From assembly GCA_028622995.1 (NCBI GenBank), contig JAJQJQ010000018.1:2914001-2978000 (forward strand): 64,000 bases of DNA, written 5' to 3'. Shown piece by piece: positions 1 to 16,510 of the stretch. The notes under the pieces are model-generated. The model was not told the origin of the DNA. It saw only the letters and a program-made list of their open reading frames with translations, and did no database searches. The number at the start of each line of letters is the position of its first letter. The stretch's first letter is position 1. Both the position numbers and the translations under genes were made by a program. This DNA is from Panagrolaimus kolymaensis. Lineage: Eukaryota; Nematoda; Chromadorea; Rhabditida; Panagrolaimidae.

Positions 1-1
1 T

Positions 2-825
2 CGTACAGTTTTTTTAAATGGAATAGACAAAAAGAAGCAACATGGCCGCTTTGTTCTTGGTTAGTTTCATTGTTATCGTTGAAAAAGAAAAAGAAAAATA
101 CAGAAATATTCTTATCTTTAGGAAACATAGCAGCCGGAGGTGCAGGTGGTGCGACTACTCTTTGTATTTGCTATCCATTGGACTTTGCTAGAACGAGATT
201 AGCAGTGGATGCAAAAAAAGATGGATCAAAAAGATTTAAAGGAATAAATGATTGCTTGAGAAAAATTTATGCAAAAGAAGGTGCCCAAGGACTCTATCGG
301 TAAATCACTAAAACTAAAATATTCAAAAAACTAATATATTGGGTTTCAGTGGATTCGTTGTTTCATTACAATTTATTGTTGTGTCGAGAGCAATTTTCTT
401 TGGACTTTTTGATACGCTACGATTAACATTGGTCGATGATTCCCAAAAATTATCATTTGTTTCATTGTGGTGTTTAGCACAGGTACATATTCCATCAAAT
501 AAAAAAATGAATATAATTCAATTTATTTTATTTTTAGACATGCATTGTAACATCGAGTATCATGTGTTACCCAATGGACACTGTAAGACGACGTCTTATG
601 ATGGAATCAGGCAAAAAGGAAAAACTTTATAACGGAAGTATAGATTGTTGGCAAAAAATCATGAGGTTTGCTTCTTTTTATTGTTTTTCTCTTTTACACT
701 AAAAATTGTGTTTTAGACATGAAGGAATGAATGGATTCTTTAGAGGGGCCATGACAAATTCATTAAAAACCACAAGTGGAGCCTTAGTATTGGCAGTTTA
801 TTATGAAGTGCTCAAATACATTTAA
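2..825 (+). CDS. ADP/ATP carrier-like mitochondrial protein, divergent, 5' partial
   Basis: Mitochondrial carrier family (SLC25) member closest to the ADP/ATP translocases of the inner mitochondrial membrane. Exons 2-59, 122-299, 350-482, 538-665 and 717-825 join in phase; the start lies left of the window. About 200 residues are visible, covering carrier repeats 2 and 3: [14 protein letters not shown], then the signature [10 protein letters not shown], and later the repeat-3 signature PMDTVRRR. The diagnostic RRRMMM of ADP/ATP carriers reads RRRLMM here, and the usual Y-R-A of helix 4 (family form YRAAYFG) reads SRAIFFG. This is therefore likely a divergent paralogue, not the housekeeping copy. 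A polyadenylation-type AATAAA follows near 937-942. The family call is firm; nucleotide specificity is inferred. Confidence 0.85.
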
Positions 826-1033
826 GCCTTTTTTTAATTTTCTTGCCCATATTTGTTTGTTGACGCAATTATACCTGTTTAATATTTGGTGATAATATTT
901 ATTTACATATTTGTGCTACTATGTATGCAAAGAGTATATAATAAAGATATTAATTTCATAGAATTTTGTCCTGAGATAATAACAAAAAAAAATAACAATA
1001 GCCTCAAGTTGAGTTTTGTCATTAAAAGAAAAT

Positions 1034-1455
1034 TTAACCATACATGTTCATGCCTCTGTCGACGATTATTTTCTTGATGATAATTATTTTTCTTGGTCGG
1101 CCATATCCTCCTCCTCCCATGCCGCCGCCATATCCGCCACCGTAGCCACCGCCGTAGCCACCTTGGCCATATCCGCCTTGGCCATACCCTCCTTGGCCAT
1201 ATCCGCCGCTATATCCACCGCCTCCATAACTAGGATATCCATAACCGCCGCCATATCCACCCCAACGTTTTACTCGAGAGCCAGCATTTCTAAAAATCTC
1301 AGCGATAAAAATTTTTATAATTTTACTATTTTGACTTACTCTTCTTCAACAATAACTTCTTCAGGTGCTTCTGCTTGTTGTTGTTGTTGAACAACTTCTT
1401 CAGCTAGGGCAATAACAGCAATGAGAGCAAGGGAAACTAGGAAGATGGTACGCAT
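1034..1455 (-). CDS. Small secreted glycine/tyrosine-rich peptide precursor
   Basis: Two exons on the minus strand, 1340-1455 and 1034-1289, give 123 residues. The first 18 or so (MRTIFLVSLALIAVIALA) form a clear signal peptide. A short Glu/Gln-rich propiece follows, then a dibasic KR site, then GGYGGGYG-type repeats and a basic, Ile-rich tail (RKIIIIKKIIVDRG). The layout of signal, acidic propiece, KR and YGG repeats resembles nematode NLP/CNC antimicrobial peptide precursors and some cuticle glycine-rich proteins. Function is inferred from that layout only. A TATA box lies about 60 bases upstream. A second gene of similar layout sits at 4525-4822. Confidence 0.75.
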
Positions 1456-1511
1456 TTTTTATTAAACTTTAATCAAATCAAAGTTGATGCTTTTTGGATT
1501 CACATCTTCGC

Positions 1512-1519
1512 CTTTTATA
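1512..1519 (-). promoter_or_regulatory. TATA box of the 1034-1455 gene
   Basis: On the minus strand this reads TATAAAAG, about 60 bases upstream of the ATG at 1455. This is a usual place for a TATA box plus short 5' leader in a compact nematode gene. No other promoter element was identified. Confidence 0.5.
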
Positions 1520-2600
1520 CTTTTTGGGTTGTAATAATTCGCCAAACATACAAGGACATACAAATGTATCATTTCCAATTAGATTCGTGACCTCTGCGGT
1601 AAAAAAACAAGTTAAAACTTTAAAACGTCCTTCTGGCCCTTTTGGGGTTGATGACCCTTTTACTATTTAATTTTTAAACTCATATTTACCAAAGAGTTTT
1701 TGTTGTTTAAAACATTTTAAACGGGTTTTAATTAAACGTCATTCCAAAAAAAAAGAAGACAAAACATTTGTCTCGAGTCGTTGTAACAACTTGTGGTGTC
1801 TTAATGGATGGCACTAACATTCTCTTGAATAATCACATCATCATGGTTTAAAGTTTAAAGTAGACAAAAAATATATTTGTCTCTAATTACTTTTTTATTT
1901 ATTGTTTAATAAAAGTATTTTTTACATGATTGTTAATTCGTTTACTTAATAATTCTTTTTTATTCAGATATTAATAAGCTTTACTTTTTCTTAAAAGTTG
2001 TTATTAAAATTTCGAGTTTAAGAGCTTAAAATAAGTTTCTCCTAACTATGGCACACCTAAGGTAATTTGATGTATGCCATGAAAATATTTTCAAATAGAA
2101 TTTTCATAATATAAAATTTTTAAATAATATTTATGCTTTCTTAAGACATTTAAATTTAAGGATTTTTAAAAGGCGCTATCGACTGGAAAGATTAAAAAAT
2201 AAAGTTTAAACGGCTTCAATTTTTTAAATATTATTAATGAATGACGAATGTTTTTAACTTTGTTCCCTTCATGTAATATTTTTAAATTCTTTTGTTTCCT
2301 TCCGCGTTTATGCGTGATTTTATCGAAAACAAATAGTGTAATGAATCGACCAAACTGTCGTTAAAGATGATTGTATTATGATCAATTTAATGACGGAAAA
2401 AAATTAACTTAATTAACGTTTATTGTTATTCATAGTTTAATGAAAACAGATGTCACGTAAAATATTTACAAAGCAAAAAGAAGGCAAAGTATTTTTGGAA
2501 TAAGGTTTTTGAAGGTTGAGTTGGATTTGGCGAATAAAAAATAAGAATAGTAAAAAAAATTGTTGAAAAATATTATAAAATTTTAAATAGTTTTTAGTTT
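1520..2600. other. Intergenic, AT-rich
   Basis: No ORF with coding character, no RNA gene and no long repeat was seen. It holds the upstream region of the glycine-rich gene and the 3' flank of the ShKT gene. Confidence 0.5.
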
Positions 2601-3627
2601 TTAAATGCCGCATCTTTTACATGTTTTAGGGCAATTAACAGCCATCGTTGCGTTTGTTTGACAAAATTTTGCTGGATAATTTTTACAATCTAATGCATCT
2701 TCACAATGATTTTTTCCACATAAGCCACATGACCAACGGCATTCTTTATGCATCATGGCCGAGTTCGTAGTGCATTCTCCCTTTGTAGATAAAGAAGCGC
2801 AATCATTTCGCAAATTTCTGCATTTGCAATTTTTAATGTTACAAGAAGCTGCACATTCGGTAAGCTCATACCATTCCCCCATAGAGCACATGCCATTATT
2901 ATCAAAGAAAACACAATAATCGTGGAAATCGCGACAATCAAAAGCTGAAGAATAAAAAATTGAAAAAAAAATTTAGAAAAATGGAACAAAGCTTACGTGG
3001 GTCGCAAGATGACACAAACGGTGGAGGAGAACTAGGAAATCGCGAATCAATGCTTCTATATTTAATTGTAACATTGAGCTTCTTTCCACGAGAATATAAC
3101 CGTACCATGGCTAAGTTACCATGAGGTCCAAAATCTTTTAAATTATACATTTGTTGTGTCACAAAATTACTATCATTTCCACAAAAGCTGGAAAAAAAAA
3201 TTGTTTTTAGTTTTATCTAATGAAATAGGCTTACATGTATCCACTGTCAGAAAAACCTCTATATTTTAATTCTACTCCATAATCCATGCATCCTTCGTTT
3301 TTATTATTAACCCCGTCAGTAACTTCGAAGAAGCCGATTTGTATTATTTCCCCATCATTACTTTCAAAATGAAACCAAGCAGTTTTAAAATAATTTTTAG
3401 TAATATTATCATCTGACCCAATACTAACGTGAAGTGTTTTACATTCATATCCATCGTCATTGAAATTAACCTGAAAACTATTATTTATTTATATTCTAAA
3501 GAGCGAAAAACTATTCGTCAAATTTATTTCCTTAAATGCTTACGTAAATTTTATTTCCAATATTTTCGGTACCAGTATCTTGAGCTTTGCACGTTTTTCC
3601 TTTCCATCCATGAGGACAAATACAGAA
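2601..3627 (-). CDS. EGF-CUB-3xShKT secreted protein with unresolved 5' end (possible astacin remnant)
   Basis: Exons on the minus strand: 3544-3627, 3235-3470, 2997-3187, 2601-2944. Read in order they give the second half of an EGF module (C-I-C-P-H-G-W-K-G-K-T-C), a CUB-like domain (from about VNFNDDGYEC to LNVTIKYRS), a short Pro/Ser linker and three six-Cys ShKT domains, each ending in the C-x2-C or C-x3-C spacing (for example CKRCGI at the C-terminus). EGF-CUB plus ShKT is a tail found on nematode astacin (NAS) metalloproteases. No HExxHxxGxxH zinc motif exists upstream, and the reading frame meets a stop at 3628-3630 with no AG acceptor before it. A signal-like ORF starts at 3652 in another frame. 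The locus is either a decayed or truncated protease gene, or it contains a sequence error. Confidence 0.6.
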
Positions 3628-3630
3628 TTA

Positions 3631-4124
3631 AGTTTAAAAATAACAAATTCATGATAGAAAGGTTTGTTAAAAGTACCACTTTAACGCTATTCACATATTT
3701 GAAATATATTCACAAAAAAACTTTTTCTAATACCTCTTCTTTGGGTCAAGAAATTGCATAAATGGAGAAGAAAAAAGTTAACGATCAATTACCGATCGAC
3801 CTTCATTTATGGCAAAAATCACTCATTTTTTGACCAAAGGAAAAAAATAAAAACGGCGAATACATAGGCCAAGATTTGTTTTGATGTGTTTTTACGCATC
3901 AAAAAGTGATAGAGTCGAATCTTTAGTAATAATCAAGGTTGTTTTAAAAAATTATATTTATACAAAACACTTTGAAAATAAAGTAAAGATTTAAAAAAAA
4001 ATTATTGAAAAGTATAAAATATGCTTGTACAAAAATTATAATTATTGATTTTACAACTTCACCATTTAAAATATAAAATACAAAAAAAGAACCGTTATTA
4101 AATTGATGAAGAAAAATAAATATT
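3631..4124. other. Intergenic, no gene recognised
   Basis: The place where an astacin catalytic domain would be expected if the neighbouring gene were intact. No zinc-binding motif was found on the minus strand, and the plus-strand ORF at 3429-3761 overlaps coding exons of the other strand. Confidence 0.4.
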
Positions 4125-4449
4125 TTAAATGTTTCGCATGAAAAGAGGACTAGCAAGGAGGCCACAAACTCCGATAATATTTTTGGCGTCTTGCTTCAAA
4201 GCAAGACAATGGCAAGATTTCATAGCATTAAGATGGATGGCATTCTTGTAAGTGTGGCATTCATCGAAGATAGTATCCATAGCATTTTTGGATGGAAGAG
4301 CAATGGCGCATTGTTTTTTATCATAACAATTAATAGTGTGCTTCTTGTAGCAAATTTCAACACAAGATTTAAATTTTTTTAATTCGCAGATACGCAAAGA
4401 TTTGTTTTAATGATGCTTCATTGGACAAAGAAAAAGTTGCTAGAATCAT
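4125..4449 (-). pseudogene. Small Cys-rich protein, frame broken at an A-run
   Basis: The open frame 4125-4394 encodes a Cys-rich stretch of about 90 residues (KKFKSCVEICYKK, then C-x6-C, C-x15-C, CHC, VCGLL) with no recognised Pfam family and no start codon or acceptor at its 5' side. An ATG at 4449 opens a short frame (MILATFSLSNEAS...) that runs up to the seven-A run at 4374-4380 and is off by one base relative to the Cys-rich frame. A one-base length difference in that run would join the two. Without transcript data this may be a decayed gene or a homopolymer error. The joined product would have only a weak signal-like N-terminus. Confidence 0.4.
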
Positions 4450-4524
4450 TTATAAAATGCTGATTATCAAATAACCGAGGGTATGCAAAAAAAGTATTTA
4501 CAAAAATATGTTTGTTAAATTAAT

Positions 4525-4822
4525 TTATTTTCCACGAACTACTTCAGTAATAACAGTTTTTCTTATTTCGGGTCTTCCTCCATGATGATGACCAAATCCA
4601 CGATCCCTGCCGAAACCTCCACCACCTCCTAAACTTGGTCGGTAACTAGGACTATAAAGTGTATTACCACCGCCACGGTTATATCCACCTGGACCAAATT
4701 GGCGTTTATTTCGAATTCTAAATTAAATAGGGTTAAAAAAAATTTTTATAAAAATAAAATGCTTACCCTGCATTTACAGCAACAAAAACAATAAGTAATA
4801 ATACAAATAATTGTCTAAACAT
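4525..4822 (-). CDS. Small secreted glycine-rich, His-containing peptide
   Basis: Exons 4767-4822 and 4525-4717 give 82 residues. The signal peptide MFRQLFVLLLIVFVAVNAG is followed at once by a dibasic NKR site, then a Gly/Arg/Tyr-rich body with GGGGGFGRDRGFGHHHGG and a C-terminal RKTVITEVVRGK. The layout (signal, KR, glycine-rich mature part) matches its neighbour at 1034-1455, though the sequences are not close. Antimicrobial or cuticle-matrix roles are both plausible; neither is shown by the sequence. Confidence 0.75.
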
Positions 4823-7336
4823 TTTTTTCTCTGAGCAATCAAATTAATGAAAAAAATTAATAAAAATATAACCTATTTGAACACTTTTTTTCAATAAGGT
4901 TTTAAAGTGTTTCATTTTAACTTTATTGTCTTTCTTTTGATTGATTATTTGAACATTTTCATTAGTAACTAACTTTAAGAATTTGTCGCCGAACTTTGAT
5001 AATTATATTTTTTAATCGGTAATTATCAAAAACTTATTTTCGGTTGCAAAAATCAAATATTTTGCTTTTAACAGTATTAAATTTTGAATCGATTTATTCA
5101 ATTTTTATTTCTGAACTTCTAAATGCACCATTTTTAGAAGATGTCATTAGTGACGTAACATCTTTGACCTTCACTTAAAAAATCGAAACAAGTTTTTGTC
5201 TTTTTCATTTAAAAAAAGACAGATATTTTTATTTTTTTATTTTTTTTTAAAACAATTTTAAAAAACAATGCAAAAGGCTATTTGATGTTATTTGTTTACA
5301 TTAAAATTATCAGCAAACAACCAGGAAGAAAAAAACTGAATGCTGCATGAAACTCGGGAATTGTATGATTTTTTTACTATGTTTGTACATGACTCTTTTT
5401 TATTGGCGGCTTTTCTTTCCATTATTTTTTTTATTGAAAATTTTTAAACAAAAAGAAGAAGAAAAAAAGCCTTTACCAAATATATAAGTATTTAAATAAT
5501 AAAAAATAATCGTTTAATACCAAATTTGCACTATTTTGCACAAAATAATAAAACACATCAATTTGAAAGTAGTATTTTGAAGAAATGAAAAGAAAAGATT
5601 AATCATCATTCATAGGCATGCGACGTGTTATAAGCTCTCCTGTTGTTTGATAACATCATGGCAACTGTCTCAAAAATTTTGTGAAGACGTTTTTTTTAAA
5701 AACGCAAAATAAAAAATTTGTTTCGAAGTGAAAAAAAATTTTTTTTGCTCTTGTTTTTTGCTTTGTTAAAGTGTTTATTCTCGCTCTCTCTTTTAACGGA
5801 AGAAGAGCTTCGTTAAATGAAACTACAAAATCCATAAATATCCGGTTTCAATCCAAGCTTTTGGAAGAGAGAAAGGGAAATAAAAAATGACGAACTTGAA
5901 GTGTCTTTTTTTATTATTATTGTAGAGCATTATTTGGTTCTATTTTTTGCATCATAGTTTTTTTTCTGTTGCATCTTATTTATTTTCAAACTTTTTTAAC
6001 AATCTTTTTTCTTTTTCTTTTTCTTTTACTTCTTTGAAAGCCGTGATTGAAGAAAAATAAAAAGTAGTAAGTAAGAAAAAACTGGCAAAAATGTATGTCC
6101 GTCATCTATCAACAACATCATATTGCATTTTGTCATAGTCAAATTCTAAATTTGTGAAGAAAAAAATATAAGTCTTCTTAGAAATGACATCTTATATCAT
6201 TATTTTTGTTATAAATATTTTTCCCCTAAGCTTTTTATTATTTCTAAGTGATTAAATCCGCTTTTTTTGGAGGAAGTATTAAAGCTCAAAGAAACAATTT
6301 TTCTTATCTAAAATTTATGTTGCTGCTTATTTTTTTTGGAGTTGTCTCGCCTAAATTTTTTTTTTCATTTTAGACATTTCCATCTTTAAAAATATTCAAG
6401 AAACAAATGTTAAAAAGCCAAAAGGAGAGGTGTAAAAAAACCGAAAAAGTAATAATAGAAAGAAAAATAAATAGAGATTGGATATTAAAAAAAACTCTCT
6501 CACATAGCGCTACAGCAGTCTAGCAGAAAAAAAAACAAAGTTAGTTAGCTAGCTAGCTAGCCCATGGATTCTTTTTTGAAGCATAAGAAAAGGTTGTTTT
6601 AGCAACCAACCTAAAATAAAATAAAGGTGGAACATTAAGTGTTTAGCTATTCTAACTTACACAAAAGCTGCGCGAAGGTGGTGGTGGTAGAGGGGCTATA
6701 GCAAGGCGGCTGAAGAGGTCGAGACTTATGCTTGATGTGTATGTGTTTGTATGTAAGTAAAAAAAAAAGAAATGAAATGAGCGCTTTCAAACAGAAAAAA
6801 AAGAGATGAAAAAAAAATGTTTTAAAAATCAAGCTAATGTCAATATAGCTCTTTTTTTATTTCTGCCGTGTCTATGCTGCTTCAAGCAACAGAAACAAAG
6901 TAAAACGTAAAAGCATTCGTTTTTTTCTTTTCAACTTTTTTTTATTGTAAAACTGTCGATTTTTTATTTTTTTGCTTCAATGCACCCCCAACAACTGGGA
7001 ATAATAGTTTGAAATTTTCTTGCGTGCGATGTTTTTCTTGAAAAAAAAATTTAATTTTTTGCGCATCCTCCAACCAACTAAATAACCAACCATCTGTCCT
7101 TGAATCAATTTTTGTATATGTGTGTTGTATTATTTCGCGCAGTCAAAAAAAAAACCCCCATGCAAATTGGTTTGGAACAAATATAACAACAACTATTTTT
7201 CAATCCCAAAATACAAAAATAAAACGTTTATAGGGTAATAATTCAATGGCAGGATAAATTTTTTTATTATTATTTTTGTCACACATCATCAAACGCATAT
7301 TATTTTTTTATTAATTTAATATCAAATATATAAGAA
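4823..7336. other. 2.5 kb AT-rich intergenic region upstream of the MRP gene
   Basis: Mostly long A and T runs. Features seen: a short TAGC/TTAG tandem at about 6541-6561 and a slightly GC-richer patch at 6655-6725. The minus-strand ORF at 6647-6832 is low complexity and hydrophobic, and I do not regard it as a gene. This is likely the control region of the transporter. Confidence 0.45.
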
Positions 7337-13368
<6,032 letters not shown>

Positions 13369-13762
13369 CAAAAAAAGCATTTTAAAACTTAAATTTAATT
13401 AAATAAAACTAATAAAAAAGAATTAAGATTTTTGCTTTTTGCATTGCTTTTCATTTCTTTAACCATTTTTGTTTCTTCAAGTTTATTAGAAAATAACAAC
13501 ACAATACAATGAATTACAAGAAAAAAATGAGATACATAGGGTTAAAACATTAAGTGTTCAAATTAAAAATTGTTTGCATGTGATGTTGTTGTTTGATTTA
13601 AAAAAAAGGTATATGTACACGGAAGAATTGTGTAACTGGCATGCCTTCATTATACGTATAAACCAGCTAATAAATAAAAAAAGTTGGTTAGTTAGAAAAA
13701 AATTATTGTAACAAGAAAAAAAAGTGAGAGAAAAGAGTTGGGGATTTCGAGGTTTCTCATGT
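13369..13762. other. Convergent 3' flanks of the MRP and HMG genes
   Basis: AATAAA-type signals follow the MRP stop near 13400-13420. No further gene was seen. Confidence 0.4.
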
Positions 13763-15195
13763 TTATTGTCCGCGATATTTGGTGATTTCGACTTCGTAAC
13801 GTTTCTTATCGTTTTCAGCCTGTTTTTCCCATCTCTATAAATTGATTTTTGATTATAATAAAGTCAAGTGATAGAGCTGTGTGTAACAAACCGTTTTGTC
13901 TGTAAGTTTGCCCCATTCAACTCCAGCAGCTTTAGCGACATCAGCAACACCCATTCCTGGCTTCTTCAAGCGATCACGATTTTCAGCCATCCAGAAGAAG
14001 AATGCAGACATGGCACGTTTAGGTGCATTGGGATCTTTTTTCTTGATAACCTTGCGTTTTGTACCAGTGTTCTAAAAAAAGTTGATTTATGTTTTTGCTT
14101 CAAATGAAACATCATATTTGTTTCAGCACTCGCAAGTGTGCGTGCGACTGTGGAATTTTTTTCTTCCTATTTTTTTGTTTAAAAAAAGGTTTCTAAATAA
14201 ATTTGTTTGTTGTTGTCGTCCTTCAAAATGCAATCAACTATAGTTTTATTTTTTATGAATACAATGAGTTTTTTAAAGGGGCATTCTATTTTTTTTTTTG
14301 CCGCTAACCCCTTGCGTTATACTTGCTCACATTTTTTTCTTCCCTTTCCTTTTCTCTTCTACTGCTGCAGTCATCCCCTGTCATTTTCAGTGTTGAGCAG
14401 CAACAGCAGCAGTCAGCAGTTGAAAAAAAATGCGCGCGTTTTACTACTGCTCCGCTGTTGTTGATGCTGCTGCTTGGTAGTAGTCGCCCGCCAGTTTTTA
14501 TTGAAGCGACGCAAAGCAAAGAAAAAAGAGAAGAAAAATAGAAGGGAAAAAACCAGGCGAGCGGGGGCTCAGTTGAAAAAATAGAAAAAGGGAAGAAAAG
14601 AGGCCTTCATGAGTGAAGAAAGAAGGACGCAGTCCCATTGTCGCTCCTCGTGCTCGCTGATGTCAACGAAAACCAAGCCAAAAAAACGCGGTTCACAGTC
14701 GCTCGTGCTCGCAACCAATAACCAACTAAGCAAAAAAGAAAGGAGAGCTTTTTGGGCGCTAAGGCCTGCTGTTTTTGCCAATGCAAAAAGTATTGAAAAT
14801 AAAGTAACTTTGCAAACAAAATCCTTGAATACTAAAATTCTAATATTTGAAAAAGAGGGTTTTTAGCGAAAAGATAATGCTTGATTGTATTGAGATATAA
14901 ATTTGTGGTATAGCAACCAACCAATATTTTTATTGGAAAATGGACAAAAATTATATGGGATTTGACTTGGATCCAAATTTCGTAATCGTACATTTGTACT
15001 TAATAATTAAAAGGCATAGTAAAACTATTTTTTTAAACCAAAAAAGGTATTAAATTTAAAGCGAGACAAAAGAACACTTTTATATTTGACTATTTTTGGA
15101 GTCATAACGCTGGCTTATTTTTTTAAATCAGTGCTAGGCTTTTCTAGTCTTTTTAACTTTTATTTTAAAAAAAAATAACATACCTGTTTAGCCAT
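13763..15195 (-). CDS. hmg-1.1: Single-HMG-box chromatin protein (HMGB/HMG-1 type)
   Basis: Exons 15184-15195 (MAKQ only), 13892-14071 and 13763-13834 give 87 residues with one HMG box: KKKDPNAPKRAMSAFFFWM, ENRDRLKKPGMGVADVAKAA, GVEWGKLTDKTRWEKQAEND, KKRYEVEITKYRG. This matches the small C. elegans HMG-1.1-like proteins, non-sequence-specific minor-groove binders of chromatin. The coding start is a four-codon exon followed by a 1.1 kb intron, which is long for this window and contains CAG/CTG-rich sequence. The ATG choice rests on the MAK start common in the family and on a clean AAACAG|GTATGT donor; the box itself is certain. Confidence 0.85.
14385..14485. repeat. CAG/CTG-rich low-complexity tract in the HMG intron
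   Basis: The plus strand shows a run of CAG and CAA units (about 14397-14420) followed after about 30 bases by CTG/TTG units (about 14449-14478). The two can pair imperfectly as a stem. Overlapping ORFs on both strands here are by-products of the triplet bias. Confidence 0.5.
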
Positions 15196-16510
15196 TTTGG
15201 AGTAAATTGGTAAAAAAAATAAATTCACAAGAAAATATTAAGAAGCACACCACTCTCCACAGCGCAAAAAGAGAATGTATGAGGAGGGCAAGCGAGTGTT
15301 GTTTTCTCGTTGAATGAAAAAAAGGGGAAGAAGAGAGACCCAAAGCTGCTGACTGATGGTCGACCGAACCAACACAGGCATAGCAGTAGTAGTTGTCGTT
15401 GCAACGCAGTTGCGCCCAGCCCATTTTGAAAAGAGAAATAGAAGAAGAAAAATAAAGGGGAAAAAACGTTTCTACTCTCCCTTTTCCCTTTCCTTTCTTT
15501 TTCCCTTCGTTTCCTTAGCTTTGGCTGTTTTCTATTTTTTGCATTATGTCTGTGTTGTTTCCTTAAATCAACACAAATAAAACCAATTGTCAGAAGAAAA
15601 TGTTCGGTACGATATGTCTCTCTTGCGCACAAACCCATAATTCAAGAAGACAACAAAAAAAAAGCACATGAATAAAAAAAAAAGCTTGCAAAAAATAATG
15701 GCAAAATGCCAATGTCACCGGTAATAAAATTATATCGGAAAAAGAAATCATCACCTCTCAATTATGTATCTCCTTTTTCTCACAAAAATGTTATATGAAC
15801 AAAGCATACCATATCTCCGAAGACAAAAAGCAAGTAAAAAGAAAAAAAGGAAATAGAAACTGATTACATTTGTTTACCAACATTTTCATGTAACATTTTA
15901 TTTCTTTACATCGTTGTTGTTTTTTATAATAATACAATGCAAGACGAAGATTCAGCTGACACATGAGGATCGTTTGAAACAGTAATAATCATGCAAAATT
16001 TGTGCCAAATAATTAAATTATATTTAAATTTAATTTATACCTTTGTTTGTTGCAACTTTTAAAAATTATAAATTTGCTTTGATGAATTTTGCATTGTCAT
16101 ACTAGAATAGACGGTAGGATTTCCTACTGGAAAAAAACAAGAAAGCAAAGAAAATGAGAAAGCTAGGAAACTGTTAGTCAGTCAGTCTTGTTAAGATCCA
16201 AAAAAGTGGCGCCAATAAAAATTGCAAAATTTAAAAGTTTTGTAAAACGCTAAACACTTTCACAAACTTCAAGCTTCGATCAAACTTGAACTTTTATTAA
16301 ACCTTTTTTTGTTGTTGTAACAAAAACTTTCAAACTTTTACCACAGAAATTTGCATATTCTCCTTCATTTTTTAAGAATGATATCATCGTTGCCTATAAA
16401 AGAAGTACTCAAACGTTTCTTACGTTTTTATCGTCATTCGACAACAAATTGTTTGCTGCTGCAACGTCGTCGCTTCCAATCTCGTGGTTTTCATTTCGCT
16501 TGGTCCAACA
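15196..16510. other. Intergenic region between divergent HMG and membrane-protein genes
   Basis: Probable shared upstream region, 1.3 kb. ORFs at 15225-15638 (-) and 15356-15580 (+) overlap each other and have no family features. A plus-strand frame from 16351 overlaps the next gene's signal peptide in another frame and is rejected. Confidence 0.4.

Noticed and set aside
6647..6832. 61-codon minus-strand ORF
   Set aside because: Hydrophobic low-complexity start, no supporting context; it lies in the likely MRP control region.
14304..14866. Overlapping ORFs of 70-85 codons on both strands in the HMG intron
   Set aside because: They lie in CAG/CTG and A-rich low-complexity sequence, overlap each other, and have no domain, signal or splice context.
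15225..15638. 137-codon minus-strand ORF
   Set aside because: Low complexity (Lys/Arg and Phe runs), no family features, and it overlaps the MAKQ exon's upstream region with no splice support.
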